64,000 nucleotides of DNA from Streptomyces mangrovisoli (GTDB taxonomy: Bacteria > Actinomycetota > Actinomycetes > Streptomycetales > Streptomycetaceae): NCBI RefSeq assembly GCF_000974985.2, contig NZ_LAVA02000019.1, positions 62,001-126,000 on the forward strand. Reading direction: 5' to 3'. Positions within the stretch are counted from its first letter, which is position 1. Every line of letters starts with the position of its first letter. This document shows, one piece after another, positions 33,931-42,267 of the stretch. Under the pieces are notes generated by a model, which was not told where the DNA came from, did no database searches, and saw only the letters and a list, made by a program, of their open reading frames with translations. Position numbers and translations under genes: made by a program.

Positions 33931-35703
33931 TCAGGTGTAGATGCCGAACTCGTAGAGCGAGTAGCCGTATCCGGTGCCGCGGGCCGTGCCGTCGACACGG
34001 ACGTAGCGGCCGGTTCCGGAGACGTCGAAGTCGTCGACGCCGCCGTTGCCGTCGGTCACCGTGTGCACGGTCTGCCAGTTCTGCCCGTCGTCGGAGGTCT
34101 GGATGGTGTACGCCTTCGCGTACGACGTCTCCCAGTACAGCTGGACGTGCTTGAACGTGGTCCGGGTGCCGAGGTCGACCTGGAGCCACTGGGGGTCACT
34201 CCAGTCGCTCGCCCAACGGGTGCCGGTGCTCCCGTCCACCGCGTTGGCCGCCGTGCAGGGGCAGTCGCCGTAACTCGCCTGGTACGACGAGGCGGTGGCC
34301 GTCTTCCCGCGGGCCACGTTCGTGCCCGCGGGGGTGGGCGGCACCACCTTGATCGAGCGGGTCTCGACCCCGACGTTGCCGTGCCCGTCCGTCGCCTTGA
34401 CGTACACCTTCCACACGCCGGGCCGGTCGGGCGCCGTGAACTTCAGGCGGCCGCCGCCGAGATCGGTGAAGGGCAGCGAGTTCAGGTTCTTGCTCTGGTC
34501 GACGTACATGCTGTTGTCGAGGACCTCGTAGGAGATCCGGTCGCCGTCCGGGTCGGTGGCCTTGACCGAGAGCACCAGGTCACGGCCGGCCTGCACCGCG
34601 CCCGCGCCGCCCTCCACGCTCAGGTCGGAGATCACGGGCGGGGTGTTGTCGTGGGTGGTGTCACCGCCGTAGGCCCGCTTCACCGCGTAGTACGACAGGC
34701 GCCGCTGGCCCGCGGGCAGCAGGTTGAACCAGATGCCGCCGAAGTCGTACTCGGTGCCGTAGTGGAACATGGTGGCCCCGAGGGCGACCCCCTTGTGCCC
34801 GGTGACGCAGCCCCAGGCGCGGGTGTAGCCGTCGGCCTTGGCCTGGTCGGACGGTTCGAGCGGCACGCCGTTGGCGTCGTCGGGCACCTCCCACTCACCG
34901 GCCGGTCCGGTCTCGGTGACGATGTACGGCTTGGTGTAACCGCCTTGCTGCCAGGCCGCCTTGACGTCGCAGACGGCGTTGTAGGAGTTCACGGCGTACA
35001 GGTCGAGGTCGGGGGCGTTCTTCTTGAAGTAGGGCCAGGCGCCGACCCAGGCGTCGGTCGAGGTGACCGGGTGGTTCGGGTCGACGGCGTGGATCTTCTT
35101 GGTGATGTCCTCCACGAGGGTGGTGTAGGCGTCGCGCTGCCGCTCCAACTCGTCGCCGCTGTAGCAGTTCTGGAGGCCGAGCACGGACTCGTTGCCGACG
35201 TCCCACATGAGGACGCCGGGGTTGTCCTTGTAGGTCTGCACCCACTTGGGGAACTCGTCGAGCATCTGGTTCTTGTAGGCGGTGTCGGTCAGGTAGTTCA
35301 CGCAGCCGCCGCTGCCGGGGCCGCCGCCGGGCTGGAGCCAGAAGCCCGCGATGACCTTGATGCCATGGGCGGCCGCGGAGTCGAACAGCGGCTTGCTGGT
35401 GGCGTCGGTGCCCCAGGTGCGGATCGTGTTGACGCCCATGGACGCCAGGTCGGGCAGGTACTTCTCGGCGTCGTTGACGCTGGGGCCCCAGGTCAGTCCC
35501 TTGATCTGGTACGGCTGTCCGTCGACGGTCAGCTGCCAGGCGCCCTGGCTGCCGGTGACCTTGACCACGCTCCCCGCGGCGTGGGCCTGGACGGCGGGCA
35601 GGGCGGTGAGGGCGCCGACGGCCAGGACGCCGGCGGTCAGGTGCGCGGCGGCACGGCGGGCACGCGTGCCGGTGTGCGGACGGGTGCGGGTGCTTGGTGT
35701 CAT
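33931..35703 (-). CDS. secreted clan-A glycoside hydrolase with C-terminal discoidin domain
   Basis: 590 aa. Signal peptide to about residue 43 (AVQAHAAG). The TIM-barrel catalytic domain (about 50-350) starts DGQPYQIKGLTWGPSVNDAE. The acid/base is E172 in VLMWDVGNESVLG and the likely nucleophile is E265 in YIVTETGPAGEW. It is followed by an Ig-like region (PPVISDLSVEGGAGAVQAGR) and a discoidin/CBM32 domain (about 450-590) ending YGYSLYEFGIY. The barrel resembles GH2/GH5/GH72-type enzymes; exact family unclear. Genomic context with GH64 suggests beta-1,3-glucan cleavage or remodelling. It follows the DUF1996 gene by 12 bp in one operon. Confidence 0.82.
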   Translation of the reverse strand: MTPSTRTRPHTGTRARRAAAHLTAGVLAVGALTALPAVQAHAAGSVVKVTGSQGAWQLTVDGQPYQIKGLTWGPSVNDAEKYLPDLASMGVNTIRTWGTDATSKPLFDSAAAHGIKVIAGFWLQPGGGPGSGGCVNYLTDTAYKNQMLDEFPKWVQTYKDNPGVLMWDVGNESVLGLQNCYSGDELERQRDAYTTLVEDITKKIHAVDPNHPVTSTDAWVGAWPYFKKNAPDLDLYAVNSYNAVCDVKAAWQQGGYTKPYIVTETGPAGEWEVPDDANGVPLEPSDQAKADGYTRAWGCVTGHKGVALGATMFHYGTEYDFGGIWFNLLPAGQRRLSYYAVKRAYGGDTTHDNTPPVISDLSVEGGAGAVQAGRDLVLSVKATDPDGDRISYEVLDNSMYVDQSKNLNSLPFTDLGGGRLKFTAPDRPGVWKVYVKATDGHGNVGVETRSIKVVPPTPAGTNVARGKTATASSYQASYGDCPCTAANAVDGSTGTRWASDWSDPQWLQVDLGTRTTFKHVQLYWETSYAKAYTIQTSDDGQNWQTVHTVTDGNGGVDDFDVSGTGRYVRVDGTARGTGYGYSLYEFGIYT

Positions 35704-35715
35704 GTCGGGCGCTCC

Positions 35716-36810
35716 TCAGGGGAGTTCGTAGTGCTCGTCGAGCGCGGCGCCCGCCTCGGGATGGGTCTGGTCGTAGCCTCGGGCGTCGCACTGGAGCCCG
35801 CCGACGACGCAGTGGTCGACCAGCGCCTTCTGCGTGGCGTCGTCCCAGGCGTTGAAGAAGTCGTAGTGGAACGTGTGGCCCGCGCCGCTGGAGAGCCGTA
35901 CCTGCGACATGTCGCCGTTGACCGGGAAGGCCATCTTGAACTCGATCATCGGCAGCGCCACGGGGTGGTCGGCCGGGCACATGTTGTCGTTCGTGCCGGG
36001 CTTGACCACGGGGTAGGCCATGTGGCTCTTGTGGTCGGGCGTGTCGAGGTACTTGCCGTCCCAGCAACTGGGCGCCTGGAAACGGATGTTGAGCTGGACG
36101 TCGGCGCGGTTGGGGCAGGTCGCGGGGAACTCGACGTTGAAGTAGCTGTCACCGCACTCCCAGCCCTCCACGAAGCCCGGGTTGTTGCGGAACTCGTCGG
36201 CGCTCTGCATCGGGCTGCCCACGACGAACCGCAGGCCCTTGGGGAAGGGGCGCACGCTGGTGTAGTCGGTGACGCCGGCCTTGTAGTAGATCACCTGCGG
36301 GCCGGTCGGGAGGATCTGCCGGCTGCCGTTGTAGAGGGTCGGCATCCAGTAGCCGGACAGGTCGCCGGGCGCCTTGCAGGTGGTGCCGCCGGCCGACAGT
36401 GAGGCCGTAGTGCTGTACGCGTCGGTCGTGGTGTTGCCCATGAACGTGTGGTCGTGGGACTTGCCCGGCTGCTGCGGATAGACGATGGGATCGTCCGGAC
36501 GGGTGTGCGTGACCGAGCAGTTGGCCTGGAACTCGTGGAAGTAGCGGTGCGGCGGATCCTGCGTGGACGGGCTCACGCCGGTCACCTGGGGGTTGGCGAG
36601 GATGTAACCGTCGCCGTCGGGATCCTCGGGGGAGGTGAGGGTCGACGCCGCCATGGCGTGCCCGGAGTGGGTGGCCGCGAACGACTCGGCGGCGGCGGTG
36701 TGGGGCGTGGGCGGTCCGGCGCTGGCGGCGACGCCGCCGATGCCTAACGAGGTGAGCAGGAGCGCGCCGGTGACCAGCGCGGCTGACAGGACTTTCGATC
36801 TCCGTGGCAT
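35716..36810 (-). CDS. secreted DUF1996 protein
   Basis: 364 aa. Signal peptide with core ALVTGALLLTSLGIGGVAAS. The mature domain (about 75-355) has the DUF1996 pattern: FHEFQANCSVTHTRPDDPIV, GKSHDHTFMGNTTTDAYS, SGYWMPTLYNGSRQILPTGP, paired cysteines (CTGDS-like WECGDSYF, ATCPNRADVQLNIRFQAPSC), SHMAYP and a His-rich GAGHTFHYDFFNAW. The conserved His/Asp set could bind metal. Function unknown; related proteins occur in fungi with WSC modules. GGAGGAGG precedes ATG 36810. It leads the operon with the clan-A glycosidase, and a palindromic operator lies 100 bp upstream. Confidence 0.85.
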   Translation of the reverse strand: MPRRSKVLSAALVTGALLLTSLGIGGVAASAGPPTPHTAAAESFAATHSGHAMAASTLTSPEDPDGDGYILANPQVTGVSPSTQDPPHRYFHEFQANCSVTHTRPDDPIVYPQQPGKSHDHTFMGNTTTDAYSTTASLSAGGTTCKAPGDLSGYWMPTLYNGSRQILPTGPQVIYYKAGVTDYTSVRPFPKGLRFVVGSPMQSADEFRNNPGFVEGWECGDSYFNVEFPATCPNRADVQLNIRFQAPSCWDGKYLDTPDHKSHMAYPVVKPGTNDNMCPADHPVALPMIEFKMAFPVNGDMSQVRLSSGAGHTFHYDFFNAWDDATQKALVDHCVVGGLQCDARGYDQTHPEAGAALDEHYELP

Positions 36811-36910
36811 GGAGACCTCCTCCTGGACGAGGGGGGTGTGGGAGGTCGCGCCCGGCGTCCGCGTGACGCGACGACAGGTGGGTCCGCGTCGTGGGGCGCG
36901 GGCACCGTTC

Positions 36911-36926
36911 GGGAGAGCGCTCTCCC
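36911..36926. promoter_or_regulatory. LacI-type operator at DUF1996 promoter
   Basis: GGGAGAGCGCTCTCCC perfect 16-bp palindrome, 100 bp upstream of the DUF1996 start; it shares the GAGAGCGCTCTC core with the GH64 site. Confidence 0.72.
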
Positions 36927-37113
36927 GCCGAGGAGTGTTGGGGTCATGTCAGCAAGGTGTCAAGAGAGGCGGCAGGGGTTGTTCGGCGAGGTTTTCGGGG
37001 TCCGGGGGCTTGCCCGGGCGCTGACCTCATGAGTTAAATCAAGATGTGAACTAAGCGGGCCGCCGTCGGACATGTCCGCCGGCGGTGGCGAGCCGGTCCG
37101 GCGGTGGCCGGTC

Positions 37114-37148
37114 GTCGCCGACGGCGGAGCGCCACCGCCGTCGGCGAC
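37114..37148. terminator. hairpin, 14-bp perfect arms
   Basis: GTCGCCGACGGCGG and its complement around a 7-nt loop; downstream of the leftward phosphoribosyltransferase gene. Confidence 0.55.
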
Positions 37149-37155
37149 GGCACGG

Positions 37156-37199
37156 CGGTCACGTCGGGCGCGCACCACGAGCCGCGCCCGACGTGACCG
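37156..37199. terminator. hairpin, 17-bp perfect arms
   Basis: CGGTCACGTCGGGCGCG and its complement around a 10-nt loop, directly beside the previous hairpin. A third shorter hairpin (CGACGCG-N3-CGCGTCG) follows at 37209-37225. Confidence 0.55.
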
Positions 37200-37310
37200 C
37201 GGACCGGGCGACGCGGTCCGCGTCGCGGGCCTGGCGGCGCGAGAAGGTCGTGGCGAGGGCCCGGGCCCCGGCGGTCGGCACGAGGGTCCGGGGCGGACGA
37301 TGACCGCCAC

Positions 37311-37454
37311 CCCGGCAGACGGCACGAGGGGTTCGGCGCGACGGCCCCCAGCCCGACAGACGGCACGACCGGTCCGGGTCGACAACCCGCACCCCGACAG
37401 ACGGCACAAGCGGTCCGGGACGACAACCCGCACCCCGACAGACGGCACGAGAGG
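37311..37454. repeat. 41-bp tandem repeat
   Basis: The motif CCCGACAGACGGCAC (CCCGGCAG in the first copy) recurs at 37311, 37352, 37393 and 37434, exactly 41 bp apart. The middle two units are nearly identical over all 41 bp and the outer ones are diverged. A fifth, degenerate trace lies near 37267. Confidence 0.75.
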
Positions 37455-37504
37455 ACGTGGTCCTCATGCGGGACGGAACGGCGGGAGGAAGGGTGCTGGT
37501 CCGC

Positions 37505-38179
37505 TCACGGCCGGTCGGGCGCTGGCCCATCGTGTTCGCGCAGGGTGCGGATGACCTCGTCGTCGCCGACCTGCTCGAAGTCGTCGTACCAGAGACCCAC
37601 GGCCCAGAAGTCCGGCGGCTGCCGGAGGCAGATGACGTCGTCGGCCTCCGCGCGCAGCGACGCGACGGTGTCGGGTGCGCCGACGGGTACGGCGAGCAGT
37701 ACGCGGGCGGGCCGCAGGCGGCCGAGATGGCGTAGTGCGGCGCGTGCGGTGACGCCGGTGGCCAGGCCGTCGTCGACGAGGACGACGGCGTGGTCCCGCA
37801 CGGCGGGCGCGGGGCGGTCTCCCCGGTAGAGCAGGGTGCGGCGCCTCAGCTCCTGGCGCTCGCGCGTCACGTCCGGGGCGAGTCGCTCCTCGCGCAGGCC
37901 GTACATCTCCAGGGCGCGCGGATCGAACAGCGACGGGTCCTCTGCGACGATCGCGCCGATGCCCGTCTCCGGCCTGCCGGGCAGGCCGATCTTCCGTGCC
38001 ACGAGCAGGTCCAGGGGTGCCCCGAGCGCCTCGGCCACCTCCGCGCCGACCGGGACACCGCCGCGGGGCAGCGCGAGGACGACGGGGTCCGGCAGCCCGC
38101 CGTCGGACGCCCACTCCATCAGCCGCAGGCCGAGTTCCCGGCCGGCCTGCCTGCGATCGGGGAAGCGCATGACCTGCAT
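37505..38179 (-). CDS. phosphoribosyltransferase-domain protein
   Basis: 224 aa. The type I PRTase fold shows VVLALPRGGVPVGAEVAEAL near the start and the PRPP loop VVLVDDGLATGVTARAALRH. A hood-like insertion is GLPGRPETGIGAIVAEDPSL, and the end region is PPDFWAVGLWYDDFEQVGDD. This is the common actinobacterial type often found alone or fused to dienelactone-hydrolase-like domains; here the neighbour upstream is a separate hydrolase of that kind. The substrate base is unknown. ATG 38179 follows GAGG; the next ATG (38170) is possible. Confidence 0.85.
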   Translation of the reverse strand: MQVMRFPDRRQAGRELGLRLMEWASDGGLPDPVVLALPRGGVPVGAEVAEALGAPLDLLVARKIGLPGRPETGIGAIVAEDPSLFDPRALEMYGLREERLAPDVTRERQELRRRTLLYRGDRPAPAVRDHAVVLVDDGLATGVTARAALRHLGRLRPARVLLAVPVGAPDTVASLRAEADDVICLRQPPDFWAVGLWYDDFEQVGDDEVIRTLREHDGPAPDRP

Positions 38180-38574
38180 GACCTCATGTCCTCCAGACGC
38201 CTCGCGTTCTCTTCGACGCCGGGGCGCGGTCGCCCCGGCGGCCGTGGGCCGACGTGACCCGGCGGCCGTGGGCCGACGTGACCCGGCGGCCGTGGGCCGG
38301 GGGATCCGGCGGTGGTCGGCCGGGGGATCCGGCGGTGGTCGGCCGGGGGATCCAGCGGTGGTCGGGCCGGATGGCCCGGCGGTGCCGGCCCTGACCGCCC
38401 CCGGGGCCTCGCCTCGGCCCGGAGCGGTCGCTTCCCGCCTCGGCCCGGAGCGATCGCATCCTCCTCGGCCCCGCGGGGGACCGCCTTCGTCCAGCCTGCC
38501 TCGCCGCGCTCGAAGCGGCGATGCGCGCGGAGGCTTCGCGGGACGGGTCCGGCACGGGTGTGCCGCGGCGTAGG
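38180..38574. other. 395-bp spacer with two tandem repeat families
   Basis: Separates two leftward genes. It contains three 24-bp units (38241-38312) followed by three 23-bp units (38301-38369). The remainder is GC-rich without a convincing gene. Confidence 0.55.
38241..38369. repeat. 24-bp x3 and 23-bp x3 tandem repeats
   Basis: GCCGTGGGCCGACGTGACCC repeats start at 38241, 38265 and (partly) 38289; GGGATCCGGCGGTGGTCGGC repeats start at 38301, 38324 and 38347. The second family looks like a diverged continuation of the first. Confidence 0.75.
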
Positions 38575-39267
38575 TCACCGGTCGGCCGGTCCGGACTCCC
38601 CCGCCGTGGTGTCCGGCCCGGCGGGGCGCAGATGACGGTGGAACCAGTCGACGGCGGCCTCGGTGACCTGCTCCAGGGCGCCGGGTTCCGGGAAGAGATG
38701 CGTGGCGCCGGGTACGACGTGGAGGCGGTGGAGCGCCGGCAGCAGCCGGGCGGCCTCCCGGTTGAGTCCGAGGACGGGTGCGTCGGCGCCGCCGACCACC
38801 AGCAGGACCGGAGCCGCGACCCGGGGCAGCGCGTCACCGGCCAGATCCGGCCTGCCCCCTCGTGAGACCACCGCCGTGACCCGTCCGGGCCGCGCGGCCG
38901 CCGCCACGAGGGCGGCGCCCGCTCCCGTGCTGGCCCCGAACAGCCCCACGGGCAGCACGGCGGTACCGGGCCGGCGCCCCAGCCAGTCGACGGCGTCCAC
39001 CAGACGTCCGGCCAGCAGCGCGAGGTCGAAGCGGAGCCGCGCGGTCACCGCGTCCTCGCGCTCCTCGGCCTCGGTCAGCAGGTCGAGGAGCAGGGTTGCG
39101 AAACCGGCCCCGCGCAGGCCCTCGGCGACCGCGCGGTTGCGGGGGCTCAGGCGCGAACTGCCGCTGCCGTGTGCGAACAGCACCATGCCGCGCGCGTCGA
39201 GGGGGACGGCCAGATCACCGTCCAGCAGCACGCCGTTCGAGGGCACCTTCACGGATTCGGCCACCAT
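38575..39267 (-). CDS. dienelactone-hydrolase-like alpha/beta hydrolase
   Basis: 230 aa. It opens with beta-strands and ARGMVLFAHGSGSSRLSPRN, a typical oxyanion region. The nucleophile elbow is LFGASTGAGAALVAAA, the acid is in VVGGADAPVLGLN and the His in VPGATHLFPEPGAL. Proteins of this kind sit beside or fused to phosphoribosyltransferase domains in actinobacteria; the substrate is not known. GAGGAG precedes ATG 39267. The gene pair with the downstream PRTase is split by a repeat-filled 395-bp spacer, so cotranscription is uncertain. Confidence 0.82.
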   Translation of the reverse strand: MVAESVKVPSNGVLLDGDLAVPLDARGMVLFAHGSGSSRLSPRNRAVAEGLRGAGFATLLLDLLTEAEEREDAVTARLRFDLALLAGRLVDAVDWLGRRPGTAVLPVGLFGASTGAGAALVAAAARPGRVTAVVSRGGRPDLAGDALPRVAAPVLLVVGGADAPVLGLNREAARLLPALHRLHVVPGATHLFPEPGALEQVTEAAVDWFHRHLRPAGPDTTAGESGPADR

Positions 39268-39311
39268 GCCCGCTCCTCTCCCCCGACGGCGCGATCCCCC
39301 TCACGCCCCCG

Positions 39312-39983
39312 TCAGGTACCTCCGGTGATCCCGGCGACGATCAGGTCGACCCCCGCCGCGAACTCCGTCCGGTCGTCGTGCTCGCGCAGCCGCCCCGCCA
39401 CGCCGCGGGCGAAGGCGAACTCTCCCGGATCGAGCGCGGACCACGCGTGGGCCGTGGCGTCGAGGAAGTCGGCGCGGTTCGTGCCCGGGGCGACTGCCCG
39501 CGTGGTGGCGGCGTTCTGGCCCGCCACCCCCACGATGTAGTTCATCAACGCCGACGCGGCGGTGAACTGCGCCGGCTCGGGCACACCGAGCGCCTGGACC
39601 TGGCGCCCGATGCGCTCGAAGACCCGCAGCAGGGTCGGCCGCCACGTGGCGCGGGAGAACTGCGCACCGACCCAGGGGTGGGCGTCGAACGCGTCGAACA
39701 CACCGAGCGCGAGGGTGCGGATCGCCTCCTGCGGGGTCCTGTCGGTGTCGTCGGCGGCGACCGCGGGGACGACGACGGCCTCGGTGGCCGCGGCGAGGAG
39801 TTCCGCCTTGCCGGTGACGTGCCAGTAGATCGCACCGGGGCCGGTCTCCAGGCGTTCGGCCAGCGCGCGGAAGGTGAGCCCGCTCTCCCCCACCGTGTCG
39901 AGCAGGTCGACGGCGGCACCGACGATGCGCTCCCGGGAGAGCGGTTCCTGCCGCCGTTCCGTGCGGCGCGTCCTGGTCGTCAT
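39312..39983 (-). CDS. TetR-family repressor (TetR_C type)
   Basis: 223 aa. The DNA-binding domain (about residues 15-62) reads SRERIVGAAVDLLDTVGESG, TFRALAERLETGPGAIYWHV, the standard TetR recognition region. The C-terminal ligand domain resembles the TetR_C family (AQFSRATWRPTLLRVFERIG, FTAASALMNYIVGVAG). It is divergent from a TetX-like monooxygenase, with three identical-style operators between. It likely derepresses on binding a drug or aromatic substrate of the enzyme. Confidence 0.9.
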   Translation of the reverse strand: MTTRTRRTERRQEPLSRERIVGAAVDLLDTVGESGLTFRALAERLETGPGAIYWHVTGKAELLAAATEAVVVPAVAADDTDRTPQEAIRTLALGVFDAFDAHPWVGAQFSRATWRPTLLRVFERIGRQVQALGVPEPAQFTAASALMNYIVGVAGQNAATTRAVAPGTNRADFLDATAHAWSALDPGEFAFARGVAGRLREHDDRTEFAAGVDLIVAGITGGT

Positions 39984-40001
39984 ACCGCCAGTGTAGAGGT
40001 T

Positions 40002-40018
40002 CTGGAACCGCGTTCCAG
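40002..40018. promoter_or_regulatory. TetR operator O1
   Basis: CTGGAACCGCGTTCCAG, 17-bp inverted repeat 19 bp from the TetR start. Confidence 0.8.
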
Positions 40019-40029
40019 CTTGACAGAGT

Positions 40030-40046
40030 CTGGAACGGTGTTCCAC
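40030..40046. promoter_or_regulatory. TetR operator O2
   Basis: CTGGAACGGTGTTCCAC, exactly 28 bp after O1; one mismatch at the last base of the dyad. Confidence 0.8.
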
Positions 40047-40057
40047 GGTAGAGGACG

Positions 40058-40074
40058 CTGGAACGGCGTTCCAG
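40058..40074. promoter_or_regulatory. TetR operator O3
   Basis: CTGGAACGGCGTTCCAG, exactly 28 bp after O2 and 28 bp before the monooxygenase ATG. Confidence 0.8.
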
Positions 40075-40101
40075 CCGGAGGCGACCGAAGGGGAACCCAT
40101 C

Positions 40102-41238
40102 ATGACCACGACCCACGTGACGATCGTCGGAGCCGGACTCGGCGGCCTCACCCTCGCCCGTGTCCTGCACGTCAACGGCATCCCGTCCACCGTCTACGAG
40201 GCGGAGGCCTCGCCCGCCGCGCGCGGTCAGGGCGGCATGCTCGACATCCACGAGCACGACGGGCAGCGGGCCCTGCGGGCTGCGGGCCTGTACGACGCGT
40301 TCCGCGGGCTGATCCTGGAGGGCCGCCAGGCGAACCGGATCCTCGCCCCGGACGGCACCGTCCTGCTCGACGAACCCGACGACGGGTCCGGCCGGCGTCC
40401 GGAGGTGCAGCGCGGCGCACTGCGGCGGCTGCTGATCGACTCGCTCCCGGACGGCACCGTGCGCTGGGGACACAAGGCCGCGGCGGCCCGCACCCTCGGC
40501 GACGGCCGTCACGAGGTGACCTTCGCCGACGGCTCCACCGCCGTCACAGGCGTGCTCGTCGGCGCCGACGGCGCCTGGTCACGGGTGCGCCCGCTGCTCT
40601 CCGACGCCACACCGGTGTACGTCGGCAGGTCGTACGTGGAGATCTGGCTCCACGACGCCGACACCCGGCACCCCGCCGCCGCGAAGACGGTCGGCGCCGG
40701 CTCGCTCGCCGCGCTCGCCCCGGGCAAGGGGATCCAGGCGCACCGGGAGAGCGGTGGCACCCTGCACACCTACGTGGCGCTCACCGAGCCGCTGGAGTGG
40801 TTCGCCGCCGTCGACTTCGCGGACCCCGCGGCGGCGGCCGCCCGGATCGCCCGGGAGTTCACGGGCTGGGCACCGGAACTCACCGCGCTGATCACCGAAG
40901 GCGACACGGCGCCGGTCCTGCGCCCGCTGCACACCCTGCCCCTCGGGCACCGGTGGGAGCGGGTGCCGGGCGCGACCCTGCTCGGGGACGCGGCGCATCT
41001 CTCCGCCCCCTCCGGAGAGGGCGCGAACCTGGCCATGCTCGACGGGGCCGAGCTGGGCGAGGCCCTCGCCGCGCACCCCGGTGACGTCGAGGCCGCGCTC
41101 GCCGCGTACGAGGAGCGCCTGTTCCCGCGCGGCGCCCAGGCCGGGGCGGAGGCGGCCCACATCCACGGGCTCCTGTACGGCGACGACACCCCCCACGGCC
41201 TGATCGGCCTGCTCACCGGGGCCGCGTCGGCCGGATGA
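40102..41238 (+). CDS. TetX-like FAD-dependent monooxygenase
   Basis: 378 aa. The FAD dinucleotide fold is VTIVGAGLGGLTLARVLHVN (residues 6-25). The region GQGGMLDIHEHDGQRALRAA is close to the substrate-domain start of TetX. RRPEVQRGALRRLLIDSLP, VLVGADGAWSRVRPLL and the FAD-pyrophosphate motif GDAAHLSAPSGEGANLAM complete the family. TetX enzymes hydroxylate and destroy tetracyclines, and relatives act on other aromatics. With a linked TetR repressor it may be a self-resistance or xenobiotic-degrading enzyme; the substrate is not proven by sequence. Confidence 0.88.
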   Translation: MTTTHVTIVGAGLGGLTLARVLHVNGIPSTVYEAEASPAARGQGGMLDIHEHDGQRALRAAGLYDAFRGLILEGRQANRILAPDGTVLLDEPDDGSGRRPEVQRGALRRLLIDSLPDGTVRWGHKAAAARTLGDGRHEVTFADGSTAVTGVLVGADGAWSRVRPLLSDATPVYVGRSYVEIWLHDADTRHPAAAKTVGAGSLAALAPGKGIQAHRESGGTLHTYVALTEPLEWFAAVDFADPAAAAARIAREFTGWAPELTALITEGDTAPVLRPLHTLPLGHRWERVPGATLLGDAAHLSAPSGEGANLAMLDGAELGEALAAHPGDVEAALAAYEERLFPRGAQAGAEAAHIHGLLYGDDTPHGLIGLLTGAASAG

Positions 41239-41307
41239 GCAGGTCGTGGTCAGGGCTCCGGAGGGGTGTGTCGGCGGCGGGAGGGGTGCCCGACGCCGGG
41301 CCGCCGG

Positions 41308-42150
41308 TCAGACCCGGGCGCGACGGACGTCGATGTTGCCGAACTTGGTGCGGGCCCGGACCTTCACGGTCTCCTCGGTCGCCTGCGGGGTCCCGGAGGC
41401 GGTGAGGGCGTTGCGCACCTGGCCGATGTCCGAGCTGGCGTCGAGCCACGCGGCGGTCCCCTCGCGGACACCGATCTCGATGGCGCCGTAGGAGGTCTCC
41501 AACTGGACGGTCCCGCGGGCGACCTCACCCACCCGCAGGGTGCCGTGGGCGGTCGTGGCGGTGAGCGAGTCCTCGGCGCGCGCGATGTCGATGTCGCCGT
41601 TGGCGCCGCTCACCCGCAGCTCGCCGGTGGCCGCGCCGACGGTGGTGCTGCCGTGCGAGTTCTTCAGGACGGCGGGGCCGTCGAGGAGGCCGACGCGCAC
41701 GCTGCCGGAGCTGGTGGTGATCTCGGCCAGACCCTCGACGCGGTCGACGGTGATCGAGCCGTGCGAGGCGGTCAGCTGGAGCGGGCCGGTCGTGCCGAGC
41801 CGGACGTCGCCGGAGGAGGTCTTCACCCGGACCTCGCCGAGCCGGCCCTCACCCAGCACCTGGGTCCAGGAGCCCGTCGCGTCGACGCGCGAGCCGCTGG
41901 GCAGCTCCACGGTCACGTCGACGACGCCGCCGGGCCCGATCAGCCGGCGCTCGTGCGTCCTGACGGTCAGCACGCCGCCGGTGAACTCCACCGCGGTCTG
42001 TTCGGCGGCCCGCACGTCCTTGTCCCGCTTCGGGTCGCGGGGCTGCACGTCGACGACCGTGTCGGCGCGGTCGGCCGCGGTGAAGCGGAGGGAACCGGCG
42101 CCCACGTGGGCGGTGACGGCGATCGGCTCGGAAGTGGCGTACGTAGGCAT
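41308..42150 (-). CDS. DUF4097-domain beta-helix protein
   Basis: 280 aa without signal peptide. After residue 90 the protein is a regular parallel-beta pattern: repeated blocks such as VKTSSGDVRLGTTGPLQLTA, SHGSITVDRVEGLAEITTSS and NGDIDIARAEDSLTATTAHG, as in DUF4097 adhesin-like repeats. Cytosolic DUF4097 proteins of this type sit next to a small DNA-binding partner in Streptomyces. AGGAGG precedes ATG 42150. Function unknown. It is 117 bp downstream of a ribbon-helix-helix gene, probably in one operon under its operator. Confidence 0.83.
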   Translation of the reverse strand: MPTYATSEPIAVTAHVGAGSLRFTAADRADTVVDVQPRDPKRDKDVRAAEQTAVEFTGGVLTVRTHERRLIGPGGVVDVTVELPSGSRVDATGSWTQVLGEGRLGEVRVKTSSGDVRLGTTGPLQLTASHGSITVDRVEGLAEITTSSGSVRVGLLDGPAVLKNSHGSTTVGAATGELRVSGANGDIDIARAEDSLTATTAHGTLRVGEVARGTVQLETSYGAIEIGVREGTAAWLDASSDIGQVRNALTASGTPQATEETVKVRARTKFGNIDVRRARV

Positions 42151-42267
42151 GGCTGTCCCGTCCTCCTGGGTGTGCACCACGTCTTCCCTGGTGGGAGTGG
42201 TGTGTGTGATGGGGTGGGGTGGTGCGGGTGGTGCCGTCGGCGGGTGGGTCGGGGGCGCCGGGTGCGG

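Larger units (their letters stand above)
36811..37504. other. 694-bp spacer rich in hairpins and tandem repeats
   Basis: The left part carries the DUF1996 promoter and operator; 36960-37075 is unremarkable with a slightly AT-richer patch at about 37030. 37114-37225 holds three successive perfect hairpins and 37311-37454 holds a 41-bp tandem repeat. No gene is supported. Confidence 0.6.

Noticed and set aside
37311..37454. CRISPR array
   Set aside because: Units are contiguous with no variable spacers and no cas genes are present.
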